Positions 27,165 through 35,328 of a stretch of 64,000 nt of DNA are shown one piece after another. The stretch is from assembly GCF_021442025.1 (NCBI RefSeq), contig NZ_CP090446.1, forward strand, positions 2,232,001-2,296,000. Reading direction: 5' to 3'. Within the stretch, counting starts at the first letter, position 1. Each line of letters begins with the position of its first letter. Under the pieces are notes generated by a model. It searched no databases. It was not told the DNA's origin and worked only from the letters and a program-made list of their open reading frames with translations. The translations under genes were made by a program, and so were the position numbers. The DNA is from Sphingobacterium sp. SRCM116780. Its GTDB lineage: Bacteria > Bacteroidota > Bacteroidia > Sphingobacteriales > Sphingobacteriaceae.

Positions 27165-27638
27165 TTATTCATGATGATAAGGTTCACCCTTTAAAATCGA
27201 AAATGCGCGATAAACCTGTTCAACAAAAAACAAACGAATCATTTGATGTGAAAATGTCATTTTAGATAAGGATATTTTATGATTAGCACGTTGATACAAC
27301 TGATCATCAAAACCATAAGGTCCTCCAATAATAAAAATAAGATGCTGTATGCTATTGATCATATTCTTTTCTAAATAAGATGAAAATTCGATAGAACGAT
27401 ATTCTTTTCCAAATTCATCTAACAAAACAACTGTATCCTGAGCACTAATGTACTTTTGTAGCAACTGTGCTTCTTTCTCCTTTTGCTGATCTTGAGTTAA
27501 GTTTTTACTATTCTTTATATCTGGGATAACAACTAAATTAAAGGTAATATAGAACTTCAATCTTTTCAGATATTTATCTATTCCTTCAATCAAATATTTA
27601 TCGTCTGTTTTTCCGATGCACAACAGCGTAATTTTCAT
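27165..27638 (-). CDS. rlmH: 23S rRNA (pseudouridine-1915-N3)-methyltransferase RlmH
   Basis: A 157-residue SPOUT methyltransferase that modifies helix 69 of 23S rRNA in the 70S ribosome. The SAM-binding trefoil-knot region is clear: LIFIIGGPYGFDDQLYQRA and the C-terminal MTFSHQMIRLFFVEQVYRAF, ending in the typical GEPYHHE. Length is exactly that of the family. It stands 48 bases upstream of the small membrane protein gene on the same strand. Confidence 0.96.
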   Translation of the reverse strand: MKITLLCIGKTDDKYLIEGIDKYLKRLKFYITFNLVVIPDIKNSKNLTQDQQKEKEAQLLQKYISAQDTVVLLDEFGKEYRSIEFSSYLEKNMINSIQHLIFIIGGPYGFDDQLYQRANHKISLSKMTFSHQMIRLFFVEQVYRAFSILKGEPYHHE

Positions 27639-27762
27639 ACTTCATTCTCTTTTTGTAAAAATGCCTTATTTTTCGAATACTTTGTAATAAAAATTCGACA
27701 ATTAATGAACAATATAATTGTAGGTGTTGTTTAAGTGTATAAATTTACTAAATTTTTAAAAT

Positions 27763-28653
27763 ATGAAGAAAATACAACTTTTATTATTTGCGTTAACAAT
27801 CTTATTTGTCACTAAAGTTCAAGCACAAGATGTAGCAATTGATTCAACAAAAAATTGGAAAATTCATGGAGAAAACACCTTTTTAATCAATCAAAGTTCA
27901 TTCTCGAACTGGGCAGCCGGTGGAGTTAATTCTTTCGCAGGAAATATTATGCTTAATTACGATTTTAATTACAAAAAAGATAAATGGTCATGGGACAATA
28001 AAGTTATTGCTGCCTATGGACAAACTTTTCAAAAAGAAACAGATTGGAGAAAGAATGATGATCGCTTTGCTATCAACAGTTTATTAGGGTATCAAATAAA
28101 GGAAAGATGGTTATATACCTTCTTTCTGAACTTCAATACACAGTTTGCAAAAGGATATGATTATACCTCAACAAACAGAAAATTAATCTCTGACGCTTTT
28201 TCGCCAGCCTATTTAAGCTTTGGCCCAGGTATCGCATACAAAAAATCAGATAATTTCAAATTTAACTTATCTCCTGCCGCTCTGCGCTTTGTATTCGTGA
28301 CCAATGATAGTTTAGCGACAACTTACGGTGTAGATGCGGGTAAAAATTCACGCGTTGAATTTGGTGCTTCATTCGATGCCTATTACAAAACACAAATCAT
28401 GGAGAATGTCACTTTTGAAAATATCTTAAAACTATACTCCAACTACTTGGAAGATCCACAAAATGTAGATGTCGACTATACCGCAAACCTAGCAATGAAA
28501 GTTAATAAATGGATTACGGTTAATGCTGGCGTACAAATGATATATGATGATAATACAGAACTACCAAAAATTGTGAATGGTGTTGAAGTTGGTAAAAAAT
28601 CAGACTTACAAGTAAAACAAATTCTAGGAGCTGGTATCACCTACAAGTTCTAA
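27763..28653 (+). CDS. DUF3078 domain protein, secreted, probably outer-membrane
   Basis: A 296-residue protein with a signal peptide (MKKIQLLLFALTILFVTKVQA, cut before QD). The mature part has the DUF3078 pattern WKIHGENTFLINQSSFSNWA followed by AGGVNSFAGNIMLNYDFNY and many alternating aromatic strands, ending in a C-terminal phenylalanine (AGITYKF), which points to an outer-membrane beta-barrel. Function of the family is unknown. It is a single gene closed by a 19-bp terminator. Confidence 0.85.
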   Translation: MKKIQLLLFALTILFVTKVQAQDVAIDSTKNWKIHGENTFLINQSSFSNWAAGGVNSFAGNIMLNYDFNYKKDKWSWDNKVIAAYGQTFQKETDWRKNDDRFAINSLLGYQIKERWLYTFFLNFNTQFAKGYDYTSTNRKLISDAFSPAYLSFGPGIAYKKSDNFKFNLSPAALRFVFVTNDSLATTYGVDAGKNSRVEFGASFDAYYKTQIMENVTFENILKLYSNYLEDPQNVDVDYTANLAMKVNKWITVNAGVQMIYDDNTELPKIVNGVEVGKKSDLQVKQILGAGITYKF

Positions 28654-28673
28654 TAAATAAAAAATTCAAAAAA

Positions 28674-28716
28674 ACAGAGAATCCCAATTAGATTTGTTCT
28701 AATTGGGATTCTCTGT
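28674..28716. terminator. Strong bidirectional terminator
   Basis: A perfect 19-bp stem (28674-28692 with 28698-28716) with a 5-base loop lies between two convergent genes; the 5' side is A-rich and serves the minus strand. Confidence 0.9.
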
Positions 28717-28726
28717 TATGAGGATA

Positions 28727-29251
28727 TTAATATTTAAGTTTAATTCTTTTAAAAGCAAAGTGCCAAAGCCAAATCGGGCCTATCGTTAAGAACTTCCAAA
28801 ACTGACCGATGGAAATGGTATTTTTTTCTTTTGATTTTCCAAACCAAAGTATCGCTAAAGAAACCAACATAATAAGACCTGAGACCAATAGAACACTTGG
28901 CCCTCCTTCTCGCGCCACATACTCGAGTTGTACGATAAAATAACTCATGATACCAATACACATTAAGACAGCATAAGATAATGTCGGAGAAAGCTTCAAA
29001 TAGCAATAGATAAGAATAGCGATAAAAAAAGATCCCCAGTTCAAAAATGTATGCCATCCCAATTTCACCAAGAAATCAAATTGTGGAAAAGGAATCATCC
29101 AAATGATCCCCATTAAACCAAAAAAGAACAAAGGCAAAAAAACAATTTGAATCACCCGATTGGTTGGATCTTGAAAATTTTCATTCAATTCATCAAAATA
29201 TTGATCGACAGGTCTTTTTATTTCTTGTACAGGAGCTTGTTTTTTCTTCAT
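28727..29251 (-). CDS. Mpo1-like (DUF962) membrane protein with altered metal site
   Basis: A 174-residue protein with about four hydrophobic segments. The N-terminal part PVDQYFDELNENFQDPTN then RVIQIVFLPLFFFGLMGIIW fits the DUF962/Mpo1-like family, whose yeast member is a 2-hydroxy fatty acid dioxygenase. The family usually has His in the Y-x(n)-H-xxPxN-xxxH pattern; here the two positions read Phe and Gln, so iron binding and catalysis are doubtful. The later NWGSFFIAILIYCYLKLSP segment also fits. The assignment is by pattern memory and needs a profile search. Confidence 0.55.
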   Translation of the reverse strand: MKKKQAPVQEIKRPVDQYFDELNENFQDPTNRVIQIVFLPLFFFGLMGIIWMIPFPQFDFLVKLGWHTFLNWGSFFIAILIYCYLKLSPTLSYAVLMCIGIMSYFIVQLEYVAREGGPSVLLVSGLIMLVSLAILWFGKSKEKNTISIGQFWKFLTIGPIWLWHFAFKRIKLKY

Positions 29252-29338
29252 CTGATAACGGGTATTTTCCTTATTCTAAATAATAGCCACAAAAATACTA
29301 AAAATAAAAATTGAAATGTAGCCGAAACATGAATAACG

Positions 29339-29369
29339 ACAAAAGCCTCAACAATGTTGAGGCTTTTGT
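29339..29369 (-). terminator. Terminator downstream of rny
   Basis: A perfect 13-bp stem (29339-29351 with 29357-29369) with a 5-base loop stands 24 bases beyond the rny stop codon; its arm supplies a TTTTG run on the minus strand. Confidence 0.75.
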
Positions 29370-29392
29370 ATCTATTTTTCTAAAATCCTATT

Positions 29393-30946
29393 CTACTTCG
29401 CATAGGCGACAGAACGAATCTCGCGAATAACGGTTACTTTAATTTGACCTGGGTAGGTCATCTCCGTTTGAATTCTATTTGAAATATCTGCTGCTAAAAC
29501 CTCTGCTTGTGCATCCGATATTTTCTCGCTTTCAACAATCACGCGCAATTCACGACCAGCTTGAATAGCAAATGTCTTTTCAACACCAGGATATGATAAC
29601 GCTAAATCTTCCAACTCTTTCAAGCGTTTGATATAACTTTCTACCACTTCACGACGAGCACCAGGGCGAGCGCCAGAGATTGCATCACAAGCCTGTACAA
29701 TTGGAGAGATCATTGCTGTCATCTCGACTTCATCGTGGTGAGCACCTATCGCATTACACACGTCTGGATGTTCTTTATATTTTTCAGCCAATTGCATACC
29801 CAAAATAGCGTGAGGTAATTCTGGATTATCATCAGGTACTTTACCAATATCGTGTAATAAACCTGCACGTTTTGCGTGCTTTACATTCAGTCCCAATTCT
29901 GCAGCCATTGTTGCTGCAAAATTTGCTACCTCACGAGAGTGTTGTAATAAGTTCTGTCCATAAGATGAACGGTAACGCATACGCCCTACCATACGAATCA
30001 ACTCAGGATGTAAGCCATGAATGCCTAAATCGATAGCTGTACGTTCACCAATCTCGACAATTTCATCTTCAATTTGTGTACGTGTTTTGGCGACAACTTC
30101 TTCAATACGTGCTGGGTGGATACGTCCATCTGTCACCAAACGGTGTAAAGCCAAACGCGCAATTTCACGACGAACAGGATCAAAACCTGATAAAATAATC
30201 GCTTCAGGTGTATCATCAACGATAATCTCTACACCTGTTGCAGCTTCTAAAGCACGAATATTACGACCTTCACGACCAATGATACGACCTTTAATTTCAT
30301 CATTTTCAATATTGAAAATCGACACTGTATTCTCGATAGCCGACTCAGTAGCAGTACGTTGGATGGTTTGAATAACGACTTTCTTCGCCTCTTTTGTAGC
30401 GGTTAATTTTGCTTCGTCAACAATATCCTTAATTTGCATAATCGCTTGAGAACGGGCCTCTTCGCGTAAGGAATCAACCAATTGGTTTTTAGCTTCATCA
30501 GCAGTAACACCAGCAATACCTTCCAATTGTTTTATCTGTTGAAGCTTGAGTTGTTCGACTTCTTCAGATTTCTTTTCATTTACTTCAACAAGTTTGTCCA
30601 ATTGCTTACGGCTTCCATCCAACTCTTGTTTTTCACGACTCAAACTTTCTAGTTTTTGATTAACAGATTGTTCTTTCTGACGTAACGTATTTTCCTTCTG
30701 ACTTATGGTATTATTACGTTGGCTAACCTCTTTTTCATGTTCAGATTTCAACTGAAGAAACTTTTCTTTTGCTTCTAATAGTCTTTTCTTTTTTAGATGT
30801 TCTGCCTCTTGCTCTGCTTCTTTTATAATGCTTTTCACCTTTTCTTGAGCTTCTTCCTTTTGTTTTTTAAACAAAATAGCTAAAAGATAACGGCCAATAG
30901 CAATACCAACAATCAGAGAAAGTATGATATAAATTGCGATGTCCAT
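29393..30946 (-). CDS. rny: Ribonuclease Y
   Basis: A 517-residue membrane-anchored endoribonuclease that starts mRNA decay. Order of parts: N-terminal membrane helix ([22 protein letters not shown]), a long charged coiled coil (about residues 25-165), a KH RNA-binding domain with [19 protein letters not shown], and an HD domain with [13 protein letters not shown] and GLLHDIGK supplying the metal-binding His-Asp. Length matches the family. The next gene upstream on this strand is zapA, with a structured RNA between. Confidence 0.96.
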   Translation of the reverse strand: MDIAIYIILSLIVGIAIGRYLLAILFKKQKEEAQEKVKSIIKEAEQEAEHLKKKRLLEAKEKFLQLKSEHEKEVSQRNNTISQKENTLRQKEQSVNQKLESLSREKQELDGSRKQLDKLVEVNEKKSEEVEQLKLQQIKQLEGIAGVTADEAKNQLVDSLREEARSQAIMQIKDIVDEAKLTATKEAKKVVIQTIQRTATESAIENTVSIFNIENDEIKGRIIGREGRNIRALEAATGVEIIVDDTPEAIILSGFDPVRREIARLALHRLVTDGRIHPARIEEVVAKTRTQIEDEIVEIGERTAIDLGIHGLHPELIRMVGRMRYRSSYGQNLLQHSREVANFAATMAAELGLNVKHAKRAGLLHDIGKVPDDNPELPHAILGMQLAEKYKEHPDVCNAIGAHHDEVEMTAMISPIVQACDAISGARPGARREVVESYIKRLKELEDLALSYPGVEKTFAIQAGRELRVIVESEKISDAQAEVLAADISNRIQTEMTYPGQIKVTVIREIRSVAYAK

Positions 30947-30993
30947 GTATTTATTAATTGTTTATATATGTAATTTTATTTATAATTCCTTTC

Positions 30994-31166
30994 AAAAAAA
31001 AACCGCAATTAAATAACGGGTATCTAATATAATTAAACTTCTATATCATATGATTAGGCTATGATCATGACCTAGATGGCTTACGCAAAATGGCCTACAT
31101 CTTTTTCGCCTGTAATATTGAAGCGTTAAGTTTAAAATAGTGACAACCCGAATTTAACTGCGGCAA
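30994..31166 (-). ncRNA. Structured RNA beside zapA, candidate 6S RNA
   Basis: On the minus strand the start and end of this approximately 170-base segment pair with each other: bases 31164 down to about 31147 pair with about 31020 down to 31002 in an approximately 18-bp stem with one small bulge. Inside, TTAAACTT pairs with AAGTTTAA, and CTTAACGC pairs with GCGTAAG with one bulged base. The 3' end runs into nine T residues. In proteobacteria the 6S RNA gene follows zapA, and a rod closed by its own ends is the 6S shape, so 6S RNA is the best guess. No clear promoter was found; it may be cut from the zapA transcript. Confidence 0.6.
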
Positions 31167-31197
31167 ATTCGTTGTAATAAAGCTCGATAAAGAACGA

Positions 31198-31488
31198 TTA
31201 TTTTGTAAAGAAATTAGATAATAACTGATCCAGTTCATGAACGGATTGCTCCACCCCTTGATCTTGTGTCTGCACCTGTCGTTCTGCCTTCAACATACCT
31301 GTTGCATATTGAAGTACACACATCGACAATAAATCCTGCTTATCACGTACAGTATAATTATCTTGTAATTCTTTTACTTTTTCATTAATCAATTTCGCTG
31401 CATGGCGGATGATCTCCTCTTCCGACGTATCTACTCGTAGTGGATACACGCGATCAGCGATGTTTATTTTTATGGAAATTTCTCCCAT
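31198..31488 (-). CDS. zapA: Cell division protein ZapA
   Basis: A 96-residue ZapA that bundles FtsZ filaments at the division site. The N-terminal globular part reads ISIKINIADRVYPLRVDTSE then EEIIRHAAKLINEKVKELQ, followed by a helical C-terminal part suited to coiled-coil dimerisation. Size matches the short ZapA type. It lies between a small coiled-coil gene and the candidate 6S RNA, a neighbourhood seen for zapA in other bacteria. Confidence 0.88.
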   Translation of the reverse strand: MGEISIKINIADRVYPLRVDTSEEEIIRHAAKLINEKVKELQDNYTVRDKQDLLSMCVLQYATGMLKAERQVQTQDQGVEQSVHELDQLLSNFFTK

Positions 31489-31547
31489 TGTTATTTGAGC
31501 TTTACGTTTGTATTAATAAGTTATCCTAAACCCACTATCCTATTAGC

Positions 31548-31856
31548 TTACTTCAACAAACTAATACATTTGTCTATTTCTCGCACAAAATCGTTAATTT
31601 TTTGCTTTGTGTCAAGTATTTTTTCATTTATTGCATCTTTATCAGCTTCAGAATTATCAAGAGTACGCGCAACTGCCATTGCCTTCATCTGTTCCTCAAG
31701 TTGCTTATTCTTGTCGCTACTTGTATTAAAGGCGACTTGAAGTGATTGAACTTCTAATTTAAGCAAATCATTTTCTTCTTGCAAGACTTCGCACATTTGA
31801 ATTAAATTTTTCGTTTTCTCAACGATAATATTCATTTGTGAAGATAATGTTGCCAT
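31548..31856 (-). CDS. Small coiled-coil protein upstream of zapA
   Basis: A 102-residue, almost wholly helical protein with heptad-like leucines (IQMCEVLQEENDLLKLEVQS and onward), no membrane segment and no enzyme motif. It lies directly between pheT and zapA, with 36 and 59 bases between. Position and coiled-coil nature suggest a cell-division partner comparable in shape to ZapB, but there is no sequence proof. It ends with a Cys-Ile-Ser-Leu-Leu-Lys tail. Confidence 0.7.
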   Translation of the reverse strand: MATLSSQMNIIVEKTKNLIQMCEVLQEENDLLKLEVQSLQVAFNTSSDKNKQLEEQMKAMAVARTLDNSEADKDAINEKILDTKQKINDFVREIDKCISLLK

Positions 31857-31892
31857 ATATTAAATTTATACAATTAAATTTTATTATTCAAA

Positions 31893-34289
31893 TTAACCAC
31901 GCACTTCTGCGCTTACTTCCTTCTCAAAGTTAAGAATTAATTTTTGAACTATTGCGTCAATCTGTTTGTCCATCAAAGTTTTTTCCTCATCTTGGAGAAT
32001 AAAACTTAATGCATACGATTTTTTCCCTTCAGGAATCTTATCTCCTTTATAAACATCAAACACATTCACCTCTTTGAGTAGCTTACGTTCTGTTTTTTGA
32101 GCGATTGTTTTTAACTGCTCAAATGTAACTGCCTCATCAATCAATAAAGATAAATCTCTTTTTACCGCAGGGAATTTAGATACTTCTTTGAATTTGATGA
32201 CATTCTTACGAATGATTTTGATCATTTGATCCCAATCGAAATCAGCAAAGAAGACCTGTCCTTCTACATCAGCCTTTTTCAGTGCCGTTGTTGCTACCGC
32301 ACCAAAGCTTACTAAAGGTTTAGTGCCTTTCAGATACGTTAATCCATAAGCATAATGGTCACTAGGCGCATCTTGAATTTGAAGTCCTTCGATTTTCAGT
32401 CTTTTTACAATAGTATCAACAACCGCTTTGATATGATAGAAATTAACCGCTTGTTTGCTATTATTCCATTGCTCAATCTCCGATTTACCACTGATTGCAA
32501 TCGCTAAATGTTGTTTTTCCTGATAGCCTTCACCAGTAATAGCATATGTTTTACCGAATTCAAAAACTTTCAAATCTCCATTTTTTCTCTTTTGATTATA
32601 AGAAACCGCAGTCAAAGCTGAAAACAGCATGTTTTGACGCATGGTATCCAGATCAGAACTTAACGGGTTATAAAGACGCACAGCAGTCGCTTCATCGTCA
32701 GCATAATCTAACTTTGTTAACGAATTTGATAAAATCTCTCTATACCCGTTCGCGATCAATAAATCTGCTAATTGATTTAAAACGACCTCTTTATCAGGTT
32801 TATCAGAAGTATTTAATGAGGACTTTATTTGTGGTTTCAATTCCACATTATTATAACCGTAAATACGCAATACCTCTTCGATGACATCAACCTCACGGGT
32901 TACATCAACACGATAAGGAGGAACCAAAACAGCTAAGTGCTCTGCTGATTCTGTCGCAATACCAATACCTAATGCTAAGATGATCGACTTGATCTCTTCG
33001 TTAGGAATAGCTTGACCAATCAATCTTCTTACCTGATTATAGTTAACATCGAATGCAAAAGGTTCTACTTCAACGGGGTAGATATCTATAATTTTGGAAC
33101 TAATTTGACCACCAGCAACTTGTTGGATTAAAATAGCTGCTTTTTTCAATGCTTCTACCGTTATATGAGGGTCTGTACCTCTTTCATATCGAAAAGAAGC
33201 ATCTGTTTTCAGATTATGACGCTTCGAAGTCTTACGAACAGAGACCACATTAAAATAAGCGGATTCTAAAAAGATATTCGTTGTTGATTCCGAAACTCCA
33301 GAATGAGCTCCACCAAAAACCCCAGCAATACACATTGGTTTTTCAGCATCTGCAATAATTAAATCTTCTGCAGAAAGTTTACGTTCAACCCCATCTAACG
33401 TGACGAAAATTTCATCTTGTTTGGCTTGTCTCACAACGACTTTATTCCCAGCTATTTTATCCTGATCAAAAGCATGTAACGGTTGGCCTAAATCATGTAA
33501 AATGAAGTTCGTAACATCAACAATATTGTTGATTGGACGTATACCGATTACATTTAGGCGTTCTTTCAACCAGTCTGGAGATTCCGCTACTTTTACACCC
33601 GAAATATTAATACCTGAGTAGCGAGGACTACCGATAGAACTTTCAACAACAACTTCTGTGTTGCTATTGTTTCCTTCTTGAAAAGATGAAAGATCAGCTT
33701 TTTTCAATGCTGTTCTAAAATATGCAGCGATATCACGTGCTACGCCAACATGAGAAGCAGCATCCGCACGATTTGGTGTTAAACCTATTTCAAAACGGTA
33801 ATCGTCTTGTACGTTATAAAAATCTTTTACTAATGTACCTACCTTAGCATCCAAAGGCAATTCCACGATCCCTGCATGCGAAGTACCTAAACCGACCTCA
33901 TCTTCTCCACAAAGCATGCCTTCTGAAACTTCACCACGTATTTTTGATTTATTGATTTTAAAAGGTTCACCAGTAGTCGGGTGTACCGTTGAACCTACAG
34001 TTGCTACAATTACTTTCTGACCAGCAGCCACATTAGGAGCTCCACAAACCACATGTAATACATCAGCAGCACCAATATCAACCGTTGTTACTTTTAATTT
34101 ATCTGCATTTGGATGTTGTTCACAAGTTTTCACCTCTCCAACGACCAATCCCTCTAATCCTCCTGGAATACTTTGAACCACTTCCAAAACCTCTACCTCT
34201 AATCCAACATTGGTTAAAATTAACGATAACTCTTCTGGTTTTTTATTTATATCAATATGATCTTGAAGCCACTTATATGAAATATTCAT
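31893..34289 (-). CDS. pheT: Phenylalanine--tRNA ligase, beta subunit
   Basis: A 798-residue beta subunit of the alpha2-beta2 enzyme that charges tRNA-Phe. Domains in order: B1 start MNISYKWLQDHIDI, the tRNA-binding EMAP/OB domain (GLVVGEVKTCEQHPNADKLK), the B3/B4 editing domain, the B5 domain with YGYNNVELKP, and the C-terminal anticodon-binding FDX-ACB domain (KFPAVKRDLSLLIDEAV). The frame is open further upstream, but ATG at 34289 matches the family start and lies 16 bases after the predicted transcription start. The alpha subunit gene is not in the window. Confidence 0.96.
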   Translation of the reverse strand: MNISYKWLQDHIDINKKPEELSLILTNVGLEVEVLEVVQSIPGGLEGLVVGEVKTCEQHPNADKLKVTTVDIGAADVLHVVCGAPNVAAGQKVIVATVGSTVHPTTGEPFKINKSKIRGEVSEGMLCGEDEVGLGTSHAGIVELPLDAKVGTLVKDFYNVQDDYRFEIGLTPNRADAASHVGVARDIAAYFRTALKKADLSSFQEGNNSNTEVVVESSIGSPRYSGINISGVKVAESPDWLKERLNVIGIRPINNIVDVTNFILHDLGQPLHAFDQDKIAGNKVVVRQAKQDEIFVTLDGVERKLSAEDLIIADAEKPMCIAGVFGGAHSGVSESTTNIFLESAYFNVVSVRKTSKRHNLKTDASFRYERGTDPHITVEALKKAAILIQQVAGGQISSKIIDIYPVEVEPFAFDVNYNQVRRLIGQAIPNEEIKSIILALGIGIATESAEHLAVLVPPYRVDVTREVDVIEEVLRIYGYNNVELKPQIKSSLNTSDKPDKEVVLNQLADLLIANGYREILSNSLTKLDYADDEATAVRLYNPLSSDLDTMRQNMLFSALTAVSYNQKRKNGDLKVFEFGKTYAITGEGYQEKQHLAIAISGKSEIEQWNNSKQAVNFYHIKAVVDTIVKRLKIEGLQIQDAPSDHYAYGLTYLKGTKPLVSFGAVATTALKKADVEGQVFFADFDWDQMIKIIRKNVIKFKEVSKFPAVKRDLSLLIDEAVTFEQLKTIAQKTERKLLKEVNVFDVYKGDKIPEGKKSYALSFILQDEEKTLMDKQIDAIVQKLILNFEKEVSAEVRG

Positions 34290-34310
34290 GTTAGAATCTG
34301 ATTTTACGCA

Positions 34311-34341
34311 CAAACTTAGATAAATTTGCTCTGATTCGCAA
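34311..34341 (-). promoter_or_regulatory. pheT promoter
   Basis: On the minus strand TTG (34341-34339), a 20-base spacer and TAAGTTTG (34318-34311) match the consensus. The 19-base stretch GCAAATTTATCTAAGTTTG here is identical to that of the SDR-gene promoter at 46145-46163. Confidence 0.8.
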
Positions 34342-34574
34342 TTATAATTACATTGTTATCCACACAAATTGATCGTTTTCTCCTCAGCTTTGCGTGTTTT
34401 TTATTGCGAAAGTAAAATACTTTGTCTTGAATAGCAGGTTCTATAAATTGGATTATTTTGTTTAACGATAAAGAAAATAAGATGATAGACTCTCCTTTTG
34501 CTAAAATTTTGTAGTTGCATGTATCTTTTTTCATTATTATTGTTTTTCAATTAACATTGATTGAAATAAACAAC

Positions 34575-35225
34575 ATGAAAAGTTCAGCATTATTACTCAT
34601 TCTTGCCGCCATTTTATATTGGTTAAGCTGGTTTTTGATGCCAGATCAAGGCACCGCAGATACCAAACATATCTTAACAATTGTTTCCCAAAACAGACAA
34701 CCTGTGTTGGTATCCGTAATGGTAGGAATCCTGTCTTCTGTTTTGTATCTGATTAGTTTAATGAAAATAAATATATATTTACCCAAAACCAACAGCTATA
34801 CGATGACAGGAAGCGTCCTATTAGCCATTGGAGCAATGGGTATGTGTGTGGATGCTTTTTTTCACCTTTTCGCATTTTTCATGACAGATCCCTCTATACA
34901 TATGGATACTAATATCGTGCAACTCATGACTTTTGTGCAGACAACAGGAGTCAAGTTTTTAATTCCTATACTTTTGCCCTTTTTTATTGGCACCAGTATA
35001 TTTTCATTTGGATTAGCCAAACTAAGCGTCATTTCTAAACTCGCTTTCTATAGCAGCATTATCGCTTTTATATTTGCTATTTCTGGAGGTATCATCAGTA
35101 CACAAATCTTAGGATATGGTAGACCATTGGTTGTTTTAACTTTTTTAGGCCTTTTCGCAATCACTCAGATCATTATTGGAATATCTTTCATGAAAGTTGA
35201 TCCCAAAGAAATAAATCTCTCTTAA
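34575..35225 (+). CDS. Multi-span membrane protein of unknown function
   Basis: A 216-residue protein with about six hydrophobic helices (for instance LLLILAAILYWLSWFLM, LVSVMVGILSSVLYLISLM and LIPILLPFFIGTSIFSFGLA). The reading frame reaches back to 34515, but ATG at 34575 (MKSSALLL) is preferred because it starts directly with the first helix. I do not recognise the family; helix number resembles small DUF-type membrane proteins. It is a single gene between the pheT promoter, which reads the other way, and purL. Confidence 0.65.
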   Translation: MKSSALLLILAAILYWLSWFLMPDQGTADTKHILTIVSQNRQPVLVSVMVGILSSVLYLISLMKINIYLPKTNSYTMTGSVLLAIGAMGMCVDAFFHLFAFFMTDPSIHMDTNIVQLMTFVQTTGVKFLIPILLPFFIGTSIFSFGLAKLSVISKLAFYSSIIAFIFAISGGIISTQILGYGRPLVVLTFLGLFAITQIIIGISFMKVDPKEINLS

Positions 35226-35328
35226 AAAATAATTTTACGATTATTTAGCACTTTTCATTCCTGATAAGTCAAAGGATTAACGTAAATTTGTATTTTAATT
35301 TGAAGAACGTTCAAAATTTACAGTTATA

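Noticed and set aside
34316..34534. Minus-strand frame of 72 codons upstream of pheT
   Set aside because: It covers the consensus pheT promoter and has no recognisable protein features.
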